Notes: generated by a model from the sequence alone, not told the origin. 64,000 nt of DNA from Virgibacillus natechei (GCF_026013645.1 NZ_CP110224.1:3658001-3722000); one strand, 5' to 3'. Positions 6,549-15,410 are shown, numbered from the stretch's first letter. Numbers and translations are program-made.

Positions 6549-8015
6549 TTGCATAGACATTCCGTATCTTCACTCACGTATCCTGATGATATGCTCGCCA
6601 TTATAAGAAACGGATTAAACAGAAGCACCTCGCCGAAAAAAATAATTATTGCAGGAGCTGGCATGTCTGGACTTGTGGCCGCATCCTTATTGAAACAAGC
6701 TGGACATAGCGTCACCATCCTGGAAGGAAACAACCGCTTAGGAGGAAGAGTCTTCACCATTAGACAGCCATTCACCCAGGGAAATTATTTAGATGCAGGG
6801 GCGATGCGAATACCCGACGACCATTTCCTCGTAGCTGAATATATTCGCCGCTTCCATCTCCGCACCAATCGTTTTATCAACACTTCGCCGCATGATTTAA
6901 TCTTTGTTAATAACGTACGAACCACACTTGCATCTTATGATCAGAACCCAGATATAATAGAATTCCCGGTTAAGAACTGGGAAAAAGGAAAAACAGCGAC
7001 AGAACTCTTTCTCTTAGCAGTACAACCCTTTATCGACCTCTACTCAACCAGCAGCCCTGAGCAACAAGATCAATTAGAAAAACAATATGATCGTTATTCC
7101 ATGCAGGATTTTTTGCGTTATAACCCGATAGGTCCTTCCTTGTCAGTGAATGCAATCAGTGAGATCAATGTGATATTTGGAATTGAAGGGCTAACGGCGC
7201 TTTCTTTCGTTGATATTTTAAAAATTATTCTCCCTATTTTTGATACGGACGCTGCATTTTATGAAGTTACAGGTGGCAATGACCAAATTCCATTAGCCTT
7301 TCTGCCAGAGCTTTATAAAGACATTTTGTATGGCGAAAAGGTGGAAAAAATTATACAAAACGAGGCAGATATACGTGTTATAACAAAAAACCAGTTCACT
7401 CAGGAGTCGCATGAATTTTCAGGAGACTTTGCTATCACCACGATTCCCTTTCCTGTATTCCAATTGATCGATGTCGTTCCCTATCATTCTATTTCCTTTA
7501 AGAAACGGCAGGCGATCCGCGAGCTTAAAAATGTATCCGCGATAAAGGTCGGAATTGAATTCAAACACCGTTTCTGGGAGAGGTTTCAGATGGGCAATAG
7601 TGTGTCAGATTTACCCATAAGAGCTACCTACATCCCTAGTCATCAGATTGGCAGTAAAGGACCGGGTGTGCTTCTGGCAAGCTATAGCTGGGGGCAAAAC
7701 GCGTTGTTGTGGAATGGATTGGCGAAAGAAGACATCATTTATTATGTACTGGAGGACTTGGCAAAAATTTATGGGGATCAAGTTTACCACGAATATTTGC
7801 AAGGTGTAGTAATTAATTGGAGCCAGGATCCCTTCTCCACTGGGTGCTTCACCATGTACGCCCCGGGACAGGAAACCGACTTTGCAGACTCTATTCCCCG
7901 TCCTGAAGGAAGGCTGCATTTCGCTGGAGAGCACACATCGTCCTTTCACGGATGGATTGAAGGAGCGATTGAATCCGGAATCCGCGCGGCTTATGAGGTA
8001 AACAAGAGGACATAG
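6549..8015 (+). CDS. Flavin-containing amine oxidase, paralogue 1
   Basis: A 488-residue FAD oxidoreductase. The N-terminal dinucleotide-binding motif IIIAGAGMSGLVAAS (GxGxxG at about 36-41) is followed by LEGNNRLGGRV, the second FAD strand, and YLDAGAMRIP. The C-terminus has RLHFAGEHTSSFHGWIEGAI, the FAD-contacting end typical of monoamine and L-amino-acid oxidases. Such enzymes oxidatively deaminate an amine or amino acid, releasing ammonia and H2O2. The start is TTG, with AAAGGAGG 7 bases before. No signal peptide is evident. A close paralogue lies at 13016-14488; substrate is unknown. Confidence 0.85.
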   Translation: MHRHSVSSLTYPDDMLAIIRNGLNRSTSPKKIIIAGAGMSGLVAASLLKQAGHSVTILEGNNRLGGRVFTIRQPFTQGNYLDAGAMRIPDDHFLVAEYIRRFHLRTNRFINTSPHDLIFVNNVRTTLASYDQNPDIIEFPVKNWEKGKTATELFLLAVQPFIDLYSTSSPEQQDQLEKQYDRYSMQDFLRYNPIGPSLSVNAISEINVIFGIEGLTALSFVDILKIILPIFDTDAAFYEVTGGNDQIPLAFLPELYKDILYGEKVEKIIQNEADIRVITKNQFTQESHEFSGDFAITTIPFPVFQLIDVVPYHSISFKKRQAIRELKNVSAIKVGIEFKHRFWERFQMGNSVSDLPIRATYIPSHQIGSKGPGVLLASYSWGQNALLWNGLAKEDIIYYVLEDLAKIYGDQVYHEYLQGVVINWSQDPFSTGCFTMYAPGQETDFADSIPRPEGRLHFAGEHTSSFHGWIEGAIESGIRAAYEVNKRT

Positions 8016-8018
8016 TGC

Positions 8019-8051
8019 TCGGGACAGGGGGACAGGTTTCTTGTCCCCCTG
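8019..8051. repeat. REP-like palindrome R6, copy 1
   Basis: GGGACAGG, then GGGGACAGG TTTC TTGTCCCC arms: a stem-loop directly after the amine oxidase stop codon. First of nine copies of the GGGACAGG/CCTGTCCC family, seven of which cluster around the RAYT gene. May double as the terminator of the preceding gene. Confidence 0.65.
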
Positions 8052-8154
8052 CTATAAAATAATGGTTTAAGAAAAGGAGAATTTATATTAAAATAAGTAA
8101 TATAATTCTGAAATAACTACACATAAGCAGGTAATCCAAAACGGAGGTACCTAA

Positions 8155-8706
8155 ATGAACACACTCATTGATTTCTTATTACAATTCGGTGATTTATTTC
8201 TTATTGGAAATGCAATTATTCTTTTAACATTTTTCCTGAGCTTATTGTTCAAAAAAAGAAGTACACTCATTGTTGCGGTGGCTATAGTAGTCGTTGGAAC
8301 CATCTTTATCGTTTATCAATCAAAATATACAACTTTTCAAGAGCTTGTTTCCAACCAAATTAATGAAGAAAATACGGTTCGAGACATTTCCATCACGATT
8401 AATGATCTTTCCAGCGATATACCAGAGAGAAAAGCGAGTGTAACCATAGGAGATGAGGAAATTACCGAACGTATTTTAGAGGATTTTTCAGAAGTAGAGC
8501 TCCGTGAAGACCAAGAAGCTCGTCCTATTGATAGAAAATATCGAATAAGCATTCGTACGACCAATGAGATTGAAGAAAATGTATTAAAAACAGACAGTTT
8601 CACGTTGAGCGTGAACGATAATTACATCGATGACTATGAAATAATTAGTGAGACTGATCATTTAAAAACAATTGAATCCCTTGTTGAAAGTGAGGAAGCC
8701 GATTAG
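8155..8706 (+). CDS. Hypothetical membrane-anchored protein
   Basis: A 183-residue protein I do not recognise. Two hydrophobic segments (about residues 14-31 and 39-55) are followed by a hydrophilic, acidic, beta-rich tail of about 125 residues (VTIGDEEITERILEDF, ISIRTTNEIEENVLKTDSFTLSVND) that would face outside the membrane if the first segments form a hairpin in reverse orientation, or the cytosol otherwise. GGAGGT precedes the ATG. It is followed immediately by an R6 palindrome and preceded by another, so it is probably transcribed alone. Confidence 0.65.
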   Translation: MNTLIDFLLQFGDLFLIGNAIILLTFFLSLLFKKRSTLIVAVAIVVVGTIFIVYQSKYTTFQELVSNQINEENTVRDISITINDLSSDIPERKASVTIGDEEITERILEDFSEVELREDQEARPIDRKYRISIRTTNEIEENVLKTDSFTLSVNDNYIDDYEIISETDHLKTIESLVESEEAD

Positions 8707-8710
8707 GAGA

Positions 8711-8743
8711 TCGGGACAGGGGGACAGGTTCCTTGTCCCCCTT
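8711..8743. repeat. REP-like palindrome R6, copy 2
   Basis: GGGACAGG followed by GGGGACAGG TTCC TTGTCCCC arms and TTT, five bases after the stop codon of the hypothetical membrane protein. Nearly identical to copy 1. Confidence 0.65.
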
Positions 8744-8822
8744 TCATAAATCCGACTCGACTGGCAATCCAAGATAGGTTATACTACAATTGGAAAATTA
8801 TGCTGTTAAGGTGGGAACTGTT

Positions 8823-10040
8823 ATGCGACCAAATACGATTGCACCGCATGAACGCATTCATTCGCTTGATATAATACGGGGGTTAGCCTTATTTGGCATT
8901 CTGTTGGCCAATATGGTTGCGTTTAAAACACTTACTTTTACGGATATAGAAGTTTTCCTTAATGGAGCCACGCTACCCGAGAGCACCTTAAATGCAGGTG
9001 TTACCTTATTCACAGAGTTTTTTATCGTGGGAAAGTTCTATCCCATGTTTTCATTGCTATTTGGTCTTGGTTTCTATATTTTCTACCAACGATTAGAAGC
9101 TCAAGCGTTTTCCCCTAGAGCGGTTTTCTATAGAAGATTAGTCTTTCTGCTCGTGCTCGGACTTTTTCATCTCTTTTTTATTTGGAGTGGCGATATTTTG
9201 CATGTGTATGCGATCACCGGTTTCTTATTACCATTCTTCTTTCATCGTGCTGGAAAAACGATTGTTTTTTGGATTGTCGGGCTATTGCTAGTCACCTCAC
9301 TAGTGACAGGAGCCTTTATAATGCTTAGCGGCTTTGGCCTGCAATACAGCATGGATGAAGGGATGATGAGTGCAGCCGAAATGAAACAAGAGACGGAGGC
9401 TGGCTCGGCAATCATGCGTAGTGGTAGCCTGGGTGAAATCCTGTCGTTCCGGATTACAAACGAGGCTTTGCCAGTCCTCATGCAGGTTTTGTTTGTTGTC
9501 CCTTCCATTTTGCCGCTTTTTCTGATCGGTTTATATATGGGTAAGAATCAAATGTTTCATGACGTTGAAAAAAATTTAAAGAAATGGAAGGTTCTGTGCC
9601 TAGTCGGCCTCATCGTCGGCATTCCTTTGACATTTCTCGGAGTAGCTATTTCCTATCATGGGCTTGGCCTGCCTGCTTATCTGACGCAAGGAATCTATCA
9701 AGGTATCAACATGGTTTCGGGGCCATTTCTGATGCTGTTCTATGTATCGGCAGTAGTCCTACTTTTGCGCAATGGGAAAATACAACAACTGTTCATGCCC
9801 TTTGCTTCAGTAGGTCGGATGGCGCTGACCAATTATTTACTTCAGTCCCTCATCGCTGTTGGCATATTCTATGGCTATGGAGCAGGTCTTTTTGGCCAAG
9901 TATCTAGCAGCGTAGCTTTTCTCATCGCTCTCGTTATCTATATTCTTCAAGTCTTTGTAAGCCATTTTTATTTAAAGCGATTTAAACAAGGGCCGATGGA
10001 GAGCTTGTGGCGTAATTGGACGTATGCCAAGGGGGCGTAG
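8823..10040 (+). CDS. DUF418 family membrane protein (YeiB-like)
   Basis: A polytopic protein of about 405 residues. RIHSLDIIRGLALFGILLANM at the N-terminus is the family hallmark, and ten or so hydrophobic helices follow, ending in the C-terminal DUF418 part (VGRMALTNYLLQSL, FKQGPMESLWRNWTY with the conserved GPxExLWR). DUF418 proteins are putative transporters or acyltransferase-like membrane proteins of unknown function. ATG at 8823 follows AAGGTGGG by 7 bases, better than the TTG at 8790. Its stop codon lies within an R6 palindrome. Confidence 0.85.
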   Translation: MRPNTIAPHERIHSLDIIRGLALFGILLANMVAFKTLTFTDIEVFLNGATLPESTLNAGVTLFTEFFIVGKFYPMFSLLFGLGFYIFYQRLEAQAFSPRAVFYRRLVFLLVLGLFHLFFIWSGDILHVYAITGFLLPFFFHRAGKTIVFWIVGLLLVTSLVTGAFIMLSGFGLQYSMDEGMMSAAEMKQETEAGSAIMRSGSLGEILSFRITNEALPVLMQVLFVVPSILPLFLIGLYMGKNQMFHDVEKNLKKWKVLCLVGLIVGIPLTFLGVAISYHGLGLPAYLTQGIYQGINMVSGPFLMLFYVSAVVLLLRNGKIQQLFMPFASVGRMALTNYLLQSLIAVGIFYGYGAGLFGQVSSSVAFLIALVIYILQVFVSHFYLKRFKQGPMESLWRNWTYAKGA

Positions 10041-10061
10041 GGACAGGAACCTCGTCCCCCT
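10031..10061. repeat. REP-like palindrome R6, copy 3
   Basis: GGGACAGGAACCTCGTCCCCC, with an outer GGGGG arm, overlapping the last codons and the stop of the DUF418 gene. The overlap means the repeat inserted at or just inside the gene's end. Confidence 0.6.
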
Positions 10062-10197
10062 TGTTCATAAATGAATAATGTGAATACCGAAATAGGGTTT
10101 GAATTAGCCAGTTTTATTAAGGTTTATAAACCTAATTTGGATTTAATGGCAGGGAGCCATTTTGTTATTGATTAGAAACACTCTATCCATTTAGGTG

Positions 10198-10230
10198 CTG
10201 GGACAGGGAACCTGTCCCTATGTCCCCCTG
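10198..10230. repeat. REP-like palindrome R6, copy 4
   Basis: GGGACAGGGAACCTGTCCC followed by TATGTCCCCC, in the 406-base gap upstream of the RAYT gene. The palindrome plus an extra GTCCC half-arm is the same arrangement as in copies 5-7. Apart from copies 3 and 4, I see nothing else in this gap. Confidence 0.7.
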
Positions 10231-10446
10231 TATGTAAAATACTATAAAATTAACTTTCACCCCGCTGGTTGCAATGAGACTTTCCAATTTCATGATAATA
10301 AGGCAAATGAATTTACATTTTCAATATAGGGAGCATCTAAAAAATCCATTTTAGTGTGAATGGGTGTTCTTGACCTTTAAATCTAAATAGCTTATCTTGT
10401 AATTGTTAGAAAGGTGTGAAAATATTGGTTTTGAGGTGATTCATAT

Positions 10447-11208
10447 ATGCCAAGAAAAGCAAGAAGGGCTAGCCGTAATGGAATCTATCATATTATGTTG
10501 AGAGGAGTAAATAGACAAACTATATTTGAAGATGATGAAGACAGATTAAGGCTTTTAGAAACGATAAAAAGGTTTAAAAATATAAGTAAAATTAAGATTT
10601 ATTCATACTGTTTAATGGATAATCATGTTCACTTATTGATAAAAGAGACTGAAGAGACAGTGTCAAAGGCTATTCAAAGGATTAGCTCAAGTTATGTATA
10701 TTGGTACAACAACAAGTATGAGCGTTCTGGGCATTTATTTCAGGATAGATTTAAAAGTGAAAATGTAGAGACTATCTCTTACTTTTTAACCGTTTTACGC
10801 TATATACACCATAACCCCCTAAAAGCCGGTCTAGAGAACAGTGTATTCGACTGTAAATGGACAAGCATGAATGAGTATTTAGATCCTACAAACGTAGTTG
10901 ATATTGATTTTGCGCTCCAATTATTTTCCTCAAACAGAAGCAAAGCCATCCAACTATTCACCGATTATATGCAAGAGTCTAATGATGATCAATGTTTAGA
11001 TGATCACTTAAAAGTGAAAACATCAGATAGTGAAGTAAGAAGTCATTTGGTTGCATTGGGGATTCCAAATAATAGTATATTGCAGCAGATGGAAAAGAAA
11101 AACAGAGATGAAATTATTTCCAAACTAAAAGGAATGAATGGTGTATCTGTTAGACAATTATCAAGAATAATAGGAATATCGAAAAGTGTTATCGATCGCG
11201 TTCGCTAA
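10447..11208 (+). CDS. REP-associated tyrosine transposase (RAYT), Y1/HUH family
   Basis: A 253-residue single-strand transposase-like protein. Residues 1-125 form the Y1 domain: GIYHIMLRGVNRQTIFEDD, the metal-binding HUH motif as DNHVHLLI (His60, His62), and a tyrosine-rich helix YVYWYNNKY supplying the catalytic Tyr, then GHLFQDRFKSE and YIHHNPLKAG. The C-terminal 25 residues (SVRQLSRIIGISKSVIDRV) are a DnaA-like helix-turn-helix, a fusion known in some Firmicute RAYTs. RAYTs cut and join DNA at REP palindromes; seven GGGACAGG palindromes lie within 3 kb. GAGGTG precedes the ATG. Single gene without flanking IS ends. Confidence 0.88.
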   Translation: MPRKARRASRNGIYHIMLRGVNRQTIFEDDEDRLRLLETIKRFKNISKIKIYSYCLMDNHVHLLIKETEETVSKAIQRISSSYVYWYNNKYERSGHLFQDRFKSENVETISYFLTVLRYIHHNPLKAGLENSVFDCKWTSMNEYLDPTNVVDIDFALQLFSSNRSKAIQLFTDYMQESNDDQCLDDHLKVKTSDSEVRSHLVALGIPNNSILQQMEKKNRDEIISKLKGMNGVSVRQLSRIIGISKSVIDRVR

Positions 11209-11372
11209 ATTTACAGGGAACAACCCAGTCTTTCAGTTTACCTGGGACAAGGTACCTGTCCCTATGTCCCTCATAGGAATATCGAAAAGTGTTATCGATC
11301 GCGTTCGCTAAATTTACAGGGAATAGCCCAGTCTTTCAGTTTACCTGGGACAAGGTGCCTGTCCCTATGTCC
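11171..11372 (+). repeat. 103-bp tandem duplication spanning the RAYT 3' end
   Basis: The unit 11171-11273 (last 12 codons of the RAYT gene, its stop, a linker and an R6 palindrome) is repeated at 11274-11372 with a few substitutions. The second unit is a stranded copy of the gene's 3' end and is not translated as part of it. Confidence 0.9.
11241..11270. repeat. REP-like palindrome R6, copy 5
   Basis: GGGACAAGGTACCTGTCCC followed by TATGTCCC, 33 bases after the RAYT stop codon, in the first unit of the tandem duplication. Confidence 0.7.
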
Positions 11373-11373
11373 C
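11344..11373. repeat. REP-like palindrome R6, copy 6
   Basis: GGGACAAGGTGCCTGTCCC followed by TATGTCCC in the second duplicated unit; it differs from copy 5 by one base in the loop. Confidence 0.7.
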
Positions 11374-11404
11374 ACTAAATGTTTTTCGGGAAGGATTGTT
11401 GATT

Positions 11405-12850
11405 TTGAATATAGATATTGAGACCCTAATATTTTTACTTGCATTCATGTTGCTCATTGGCGTATTTGCCACGAAATTCTCTTCTCGACTTGGTTTGCCT
11501 GCACTTGTATTATTCCTGTTAGCGGGCATGTTGCTTAATAACTTTCTATACTTTGATAATGTTGAGCTTACCCAATTCATCGGAATCATGGCGTTGATTA
11601 TTATTCTATTTGACGGGGGTTCACAGACGGAATGGAAGAGTATTCGCCCCGTTCTTGGAGCAGCAGGTACTTTAGCTACATTAGGAGTCTTGATCACCTC
11701 TGCCGTAACTGGGTTAGCTGCCGTATACATCCTGGACTTCAGCCTATTAGAAGGGATGCTTCTGGGTGCTATCGTTGGCTCAACAGATGCTGCAGCTGTG
11801 TTTGCCGTTTTAGGTAATAAAAACTTTAAGAAACGGTTAACTGCTACTTTGGAAGCAGAATCCGGTTCCAATGACCCAATGGCTGTCTTTTTAACGGTTG
11901 CCTTAATTGAGTTGATTCAAATACCAGATGCTTCTATTTGGTCCACTGTCGGCAGTTTCTTTATTCAAATGGGACTAGGACTTGCGCTTGGGTTACTACT
12001 TGGAAAAGTTACCGTACTGATAATTAATCATATTAAACTCGACACATACGGTTTATATCCGGTTTTTGCTATGGGTTTTGCCATTCTCACCTACGCTTTA
12101 ACCGACTTTCTAGGTGGTAGCGGACTCCTAGCAGTCTATGTAATGGCTGTCTTTGTGGGGAATAGTGACTTAACATACCGATTCTCAATTTTACGTTTCA
12201 ATGAAGGTTTTGCCTGGATGATGCAAATCGTTATGTTTACCTTAATGGGGTTGCTCGTCTTCCCTAGCCAAATACTTGACGTCTTCTGGCAGGGCATCCT
12301 CCTAGCCGTCATCTTAATGTTTATCGCACGTCCCATCGCTGTCTTTATTAGCATGGCATTCATGAAGTATACCTTTAATCAAAAGGTGTTTATTTCCTGG
12401 GCAGGGCTTAAGGGCGCTGTACCGATCGTGTTATCCATATACCCTGTTATGGCAGGTGTGGAAAATAGTGGCGTCATTTTTAATGCGGTCTTTTTCGTTG
12501 TCTTGATTTCCGCCTTGACACAAGGTAGTACACTATCATGGCTTGCAACCAAGTTAGGATTAACAGACAACGATGACAAGGATGCAAATACGAGTATGGA
12601 GTTAATTAACCTAGGAGAAACAGATTCAGAAATTATGCAGGTGAAAATAACGAAGCAATCACCAGCTATTGGCACTTCCTTGACCGACCTAAAATTACCC
12701 GATAATACATTGATTATCGGCATTACTAGGGAAAGAAAGTTAATAACACCAACTGGAAATTCTGTCATAGAAAATGGGGATACCTTGTATGTACTAAGTG
12801 ACAAAGAAGACAGAAAGAAGGCGAAAGAAGTGCTAGTGAAAAGCAGGTAA
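11405..12850 (+). CDS. Potassium/proton antiporter, CPA1 family with RCK_C domain (NhaP2/CvrA-like)
   Basis: About 481 residues. The first 380 hold roughly 12 membrane helices of a monovalent cation:proton antiporter, with the conserved FDGG (about residue 73), GSTDAAAVF, and LEAESGSNDPMAVF segments that carry the ion-binding acidic residues. Residues about 395-480 form a cytosolic TrkA-C/RCK_C regulatory domain (QVKITKQSPAIGTSLTDLKLP, ENGDTLYVLSDKED). It probably exports K+ or Na+ in exchange for H+, useful under alkaline or saline stress. The chosen TTG at 11405 lies 9 bases after GGAAGGA; an in-frame TTG at 11396 abuts that site. Confidence 0.85.
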   Translation: MNIDIETLIFLLAFMLLIGVFATKFSSRLGLPALVLFLLAGMLLNNFLYFDNVELTQFIGIMALIIILFDGGSQTEWKSIRPVLGAAGTLATLGVLITSAVTGLAAVYILDFSLLEGMLLGAIVGSTDAAAVFAVLGNKNFKKRLTATLEAESGSNDPMAVFLTVALIELIQIPDASIWSTVGSFFIQMGLGLALGLLLGKVTVLIINHIKLDTYGLYPVFAMGFAILTYALTDFLGGSGLLAVYVMAVFVGNSDLTYRFSILRFNEGFAWMMQIVMFTLMGLLVFPSQILDVFWQGILLAVILMFIARPIAVFISMAFMKYTFNQKVFISWAGLKGAVPIVLSIYPVMAGVENSGVIFNAVFFVVLISALTQGSTLSWLATKLGLTDNDDKDANTSMELINLGETDSEIMQVKITKQSPAIGTSLTDLKLPDNTLIIGITRERKLITPTGNSVIENGDTLYVLSDKEDRKKAKEVLVKSR

Positions 12851-12907
12851 AAAGAGAGACGAAGACGATAACAATTAAGCCAGCTAACAGCCCAGGGTCT
12901 CCGTTCA

Positions 12908-12938
12908 CCTGAGACAAGGAACCTGTCCCTATGTCCCA
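12908..12938. repeat. REP-like palindrome R6, copy 7
   Basis: GAGACAAGGAACCTGTCCC followed by TATGTCCC; the preceding CAGCCCAGG...CACCT also resembles the linker of the RAYT tandem unit, so this is a diverged copy of the same longer unit, after the antiporter gene. Confidence 0.65.
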
Positions 12939-13015
12939 TTCCGGTTGATTTCTGGGTAGATAGTCGTAACATATCATGCCTCAACACCTCATATTATAAC
13001 AAGGGAGGTGGAGAT

Positions 13016-14488
13016 ATGAATAGTTATTCAGCGAGCGCTTCCTCGCTTGCTTATCCTGATGATATGCTCCCTATTATAAAAAATGGGTTAAGACAAAGCA
13101 GTTCTTTGAAAAAAGTAATTATTGTAGGGGCTGGAATGGCTGGGTTAGTGGCAGCATCTTTATTGAAACAAGCTGGACATAACGTTACGATTCTTGAAGG
13201 AAACAATCGCATTGGCGGAAGAATTCTCACAATAAGACAACCATTTTTCCAAGGGAATTACTTAGACGTAGGAGCCATGCGATTACCAGATAATCATGTT
13301 CTCCTATCCGAATACATTCGTCATTTTAAACTGCGTACAAATCCATTTATTCAACCCTCGCCAAATGATTTAACATTTGCTAACAACAAGCTGACCACCC
13401 GTTCAACTTATGAGCAGAATCCTGATATATTGGGATTTCCATTACAGGGATGGGAGAAAGGAAAAACAGCGGCTGAACTTTTCTTCCTAGCAGTCCAACC
13501 CTATATCGATCTATATTCCACTAGCACACCCAAGCAACAAGCAGAATTAAGAAAAAAATATGATCATTATTCCATACGAAACTTTTTACGACATAACCCA
13601 CTAGGACCATCCTTATCCGCAAACGCCATCCGTAAAATTAATGTACTATTTGGTATTAGCGGAATAACAGAGCATTCTTTTGTTGATGCCTTAACCGTTA
13701 TTCTCCCGATTATTACGCAAGAGACATTTTATGAACTTAGCGGTGGGAATGACTCCCTCCCTTTCTCTTTCTTGCCAGCGCTTTATAACGACATTTTATA
13801 CGGGCAAAAGGTAGAAAAAATAATACAAAAAGAAAAAGAGGTAAGTCTTATAACAAAAGATCGGGTAACTGGAGATTTACATGAATTTTCAGGTGATTTT
13901 TCCGTGATCACTGTTCCCTTCTCCTTATTTAAGTTCATCGACGTCGTTCCTCATCACTCTATTTCTTCTAAGAAATGGCGAGCCATTCGAGAACTCAACT
14001 ATGTTCCAGCTGTAAAAATTGGAATAGAATTCAAACATCGTTTTTGGGAGTACGATCAAGTAGGTAATAGCACGTCAGACCTTCCGATACAGTTTTCGAT
14101 TACGCCTAGTCCAACGAATGGAAGTCACGAATCAGGCGTACTTCTTGCCAGCTATAGTTGGGGGCAGGATGCTATGTTATGGAATAGTTTAGCGAAGGAA
14201 GACATTATTCGTTATGTTCTTAAAGACCTAGCAAATGTATATGGGAAGCAGGTTTACGATGAATACTTACAGGCGGTATCATTCAATTGGAGCCAAAACC
14301 CTTTCTCTGCGGGGTGCTTTACCTTGTACACCCCTGGTCAGGAGACTGCTTTTGGCGACAGCATTCCACGGCCTGAAGGGAGGCTACACTTCGCAGGTGA
14401 ACACGCTTCTTCCTTTCATGGGTGGGTCGAAGGAGCTATTGAATCTGGCATCCGTGCAGCTTATGACGTGAATACGATACGGGAATAA
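13016..14488 (+). CDS. Flavin-containing amine oxidase, paralogue 2
   Basis: A 490-residue protein aligned end to end with the amine oxidase at 6549, with most motifs identical: SLAYPDDMLPIIKNGL, VIIVGAGMAGLVAAS (FAD-binding GxGxxG), LEGNNRIGGRI, YLDVGAMRLPD and RLHFAGEHASSFHGWVEGAI at the FAD-contacting C-terminus. The two clearly arose by duplication and have since diverged throughout. AAGGGAGGTG precedes the ATG. Function is inferred as oxidative deamination of an unknown amine or amino acid. It ends the + strand cluster; the following gene converges. Confidence 0.85.
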   Translation: MNSYSASASSLAYPDDMLPIIKNGLRQSSSLKKVIIVGAGMAGLVAASLLKQAGHNVTILEGNNRIGGRILTIRQPFFQGNYLDVGAMRLPDNHVLLSEYIRHFKLRTNPFIQPSPNDLTFANNKLTTRSTYEQNPDILGFPLQGWEKGKTAAELFFLAVQPYIDLYSTSTPKQQAELRKKYDHYSIRNFLRHNPLGPSLSANAIRKINVLFGISGITEHSFVDALTVILPIITQETFYELSGGNDSLPFSFLPALYNDILYGQKVEKIIQKEKEVSLITKDRVTGDLHEFSGDFSVITVPFSLFKFIDVVPHHSISSKKWRAIRELNYVPAVKIGIEFKHRFWEYDQVGNSTSDLPIQFSITPSPTNGSHESGVLLASYSWGQDAMLWNSLAKEDIIRYVLKDLANVYGKQVYDEYLQAVSFNWSQNPFSAGCFTLYTPGQETAFGDSIPRPEGRLHFAGEHASSFHGWVEGAIESGIRAAYDVNTIRE

Positions 14489-14541
14489 TCGCCCGTGCAC
14501 TTCCCGAGGACTTCCACCATTATCCGTAATAAGTATTCGCT

Positions 14542-15195
14542 CTATTGTTCCTTCGTACTTATGATTTCAATTCCATTTAAGGATTGGGAAGCTAATTGAT
14601 CGGCTTCCTGATTGTTTTTTCGTGGAATTCGTTTGTATGTTGGGTTGATTCCTAATCGGTCTAGTTTACGTTCAATTCGTTCTATCCATTTCAGTAAACT
14701 GTCTTCATAACACACCCATTCCTCGTCCAATTGATTGATAACAACCTTAGAGTCACCAGCAAATGTGACGGCTATATGATGAACGCCTAAGCATTCTAAT
14801 TCTTGTACACCGAGATGAATGGCAGCATATTCTGCTTCGTTATTGTTGTCCATCTCCTCGATTAATGCATTTCTACGCAGTCGAAAAGATTTGTTATTTT
14901 GTTCATAATAAATCACACAACCTAATCCAGATTTCTTTGTTTTTGGATCAAAACCACCATCAAAATAAACCATCACGTTATGAGGTTCTGTTTGAATTTC
15001 CTCCATCATTTTCTTAAGTTCCTTCAACGTCCATGTATTTCCATAGCTATCGATAAAGGCGACATGTTTCGTTCGCCCTGTCTTATTTAAATCGTCAGCT
15101 ATCACGATTGCTTCTTCTGCAGCCATTACGTCTGAGCTAAATGTTGTGCCTAATCCTTTGGGTGTCTGATACATGAACTCTATTCTGACTTCCAT
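14542..15195 (-). CDS. RNase H-like protein (reverse-transcriptase-like/RNase HI family)
   Basis: A 217-residue protein. The first 70 residues are a small extra N-terminal domain; residues about 75-210 are an RNase HI fold with all four acidic catalytic positions visible: MVYFDGGFDPK, NNNEAEYAAIHLGV, VTFAGDSKVVINQL and NNQEADQLAS. It should cleave the RNA strand of RNA:DNA hybrids with two metal ions. The architecture recalls the additional RNase HI-like proteins of Bacillus such as YpeP. Monocistronic between a convergent oxidase gene and a small gene. Confidence 0.82.
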   Translation of the reverse strand: MEVRIEFMYQTPKGLGTTFSSDVMAAEEAIVIADDLNKTGRTKHVAFIDSYGNTWTLKELKKMMEEIQTEPHNVMVYFDGGFDPKTKKSGLGCVIYYEQNNKSFRLRRNALIEEMDNNNEAEYAAIHLGVQELECLGVHHIAVTFAGDSKVVINQLDEEWVCYEDSLLKWIERIERKLDRLGINPTYKRIPRKNNQEADQLASQSLNGIEIISTKEQ

Positions 15196-15260
15196 CTTTC
15201 TACCACCCTTACTTAAATTGTATGAGGGGGGAATGATATCAAGTCACTCCCCCTACACGA

Positions 15261-15410
15261 TCACTGTCGTTTTTTCGTTTTCTTGTTATTTAATTTTTCA
15301 TTTTCTGTTAGAGGTTCATTTGCCATCTCATGATCAAAATCCTTCGGTAATTTCTTTCTAACAGCTTGTTCATCGCTAACGCCATTATCATTTTTCCTTC
15401 TTTTTCCCAT
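15261..15410 (-). CDS. Small basic hypothetical protein (49 aa)
   Basis: GGAGGTG lies 7 bases before an ATG at 15410, giving a 49-residue, highly charged protein that starts MGKRRKNDNG and ends in lysines. A longer in-frame start at 15494 would fall inside the terminator of mvaS and is rejected. No domain is recognised; the size and composition resemble small Bacillaceae proteins of the YfhD kind, without enough similarity to name it. Confidence 0.6.
   Translation of the reverse strand: MGKRRKNDNGVSDEQAVRKKLPKDFDHEMANEPLTENEKLNNKKTKKRQ

Noticed and set aside
10071..10175. 34-codon ORF between the DUF418 gene and the RAYT gene
   Set aside because: No ribosome binding site; no recognisable protein; lies between two REP palindromes.
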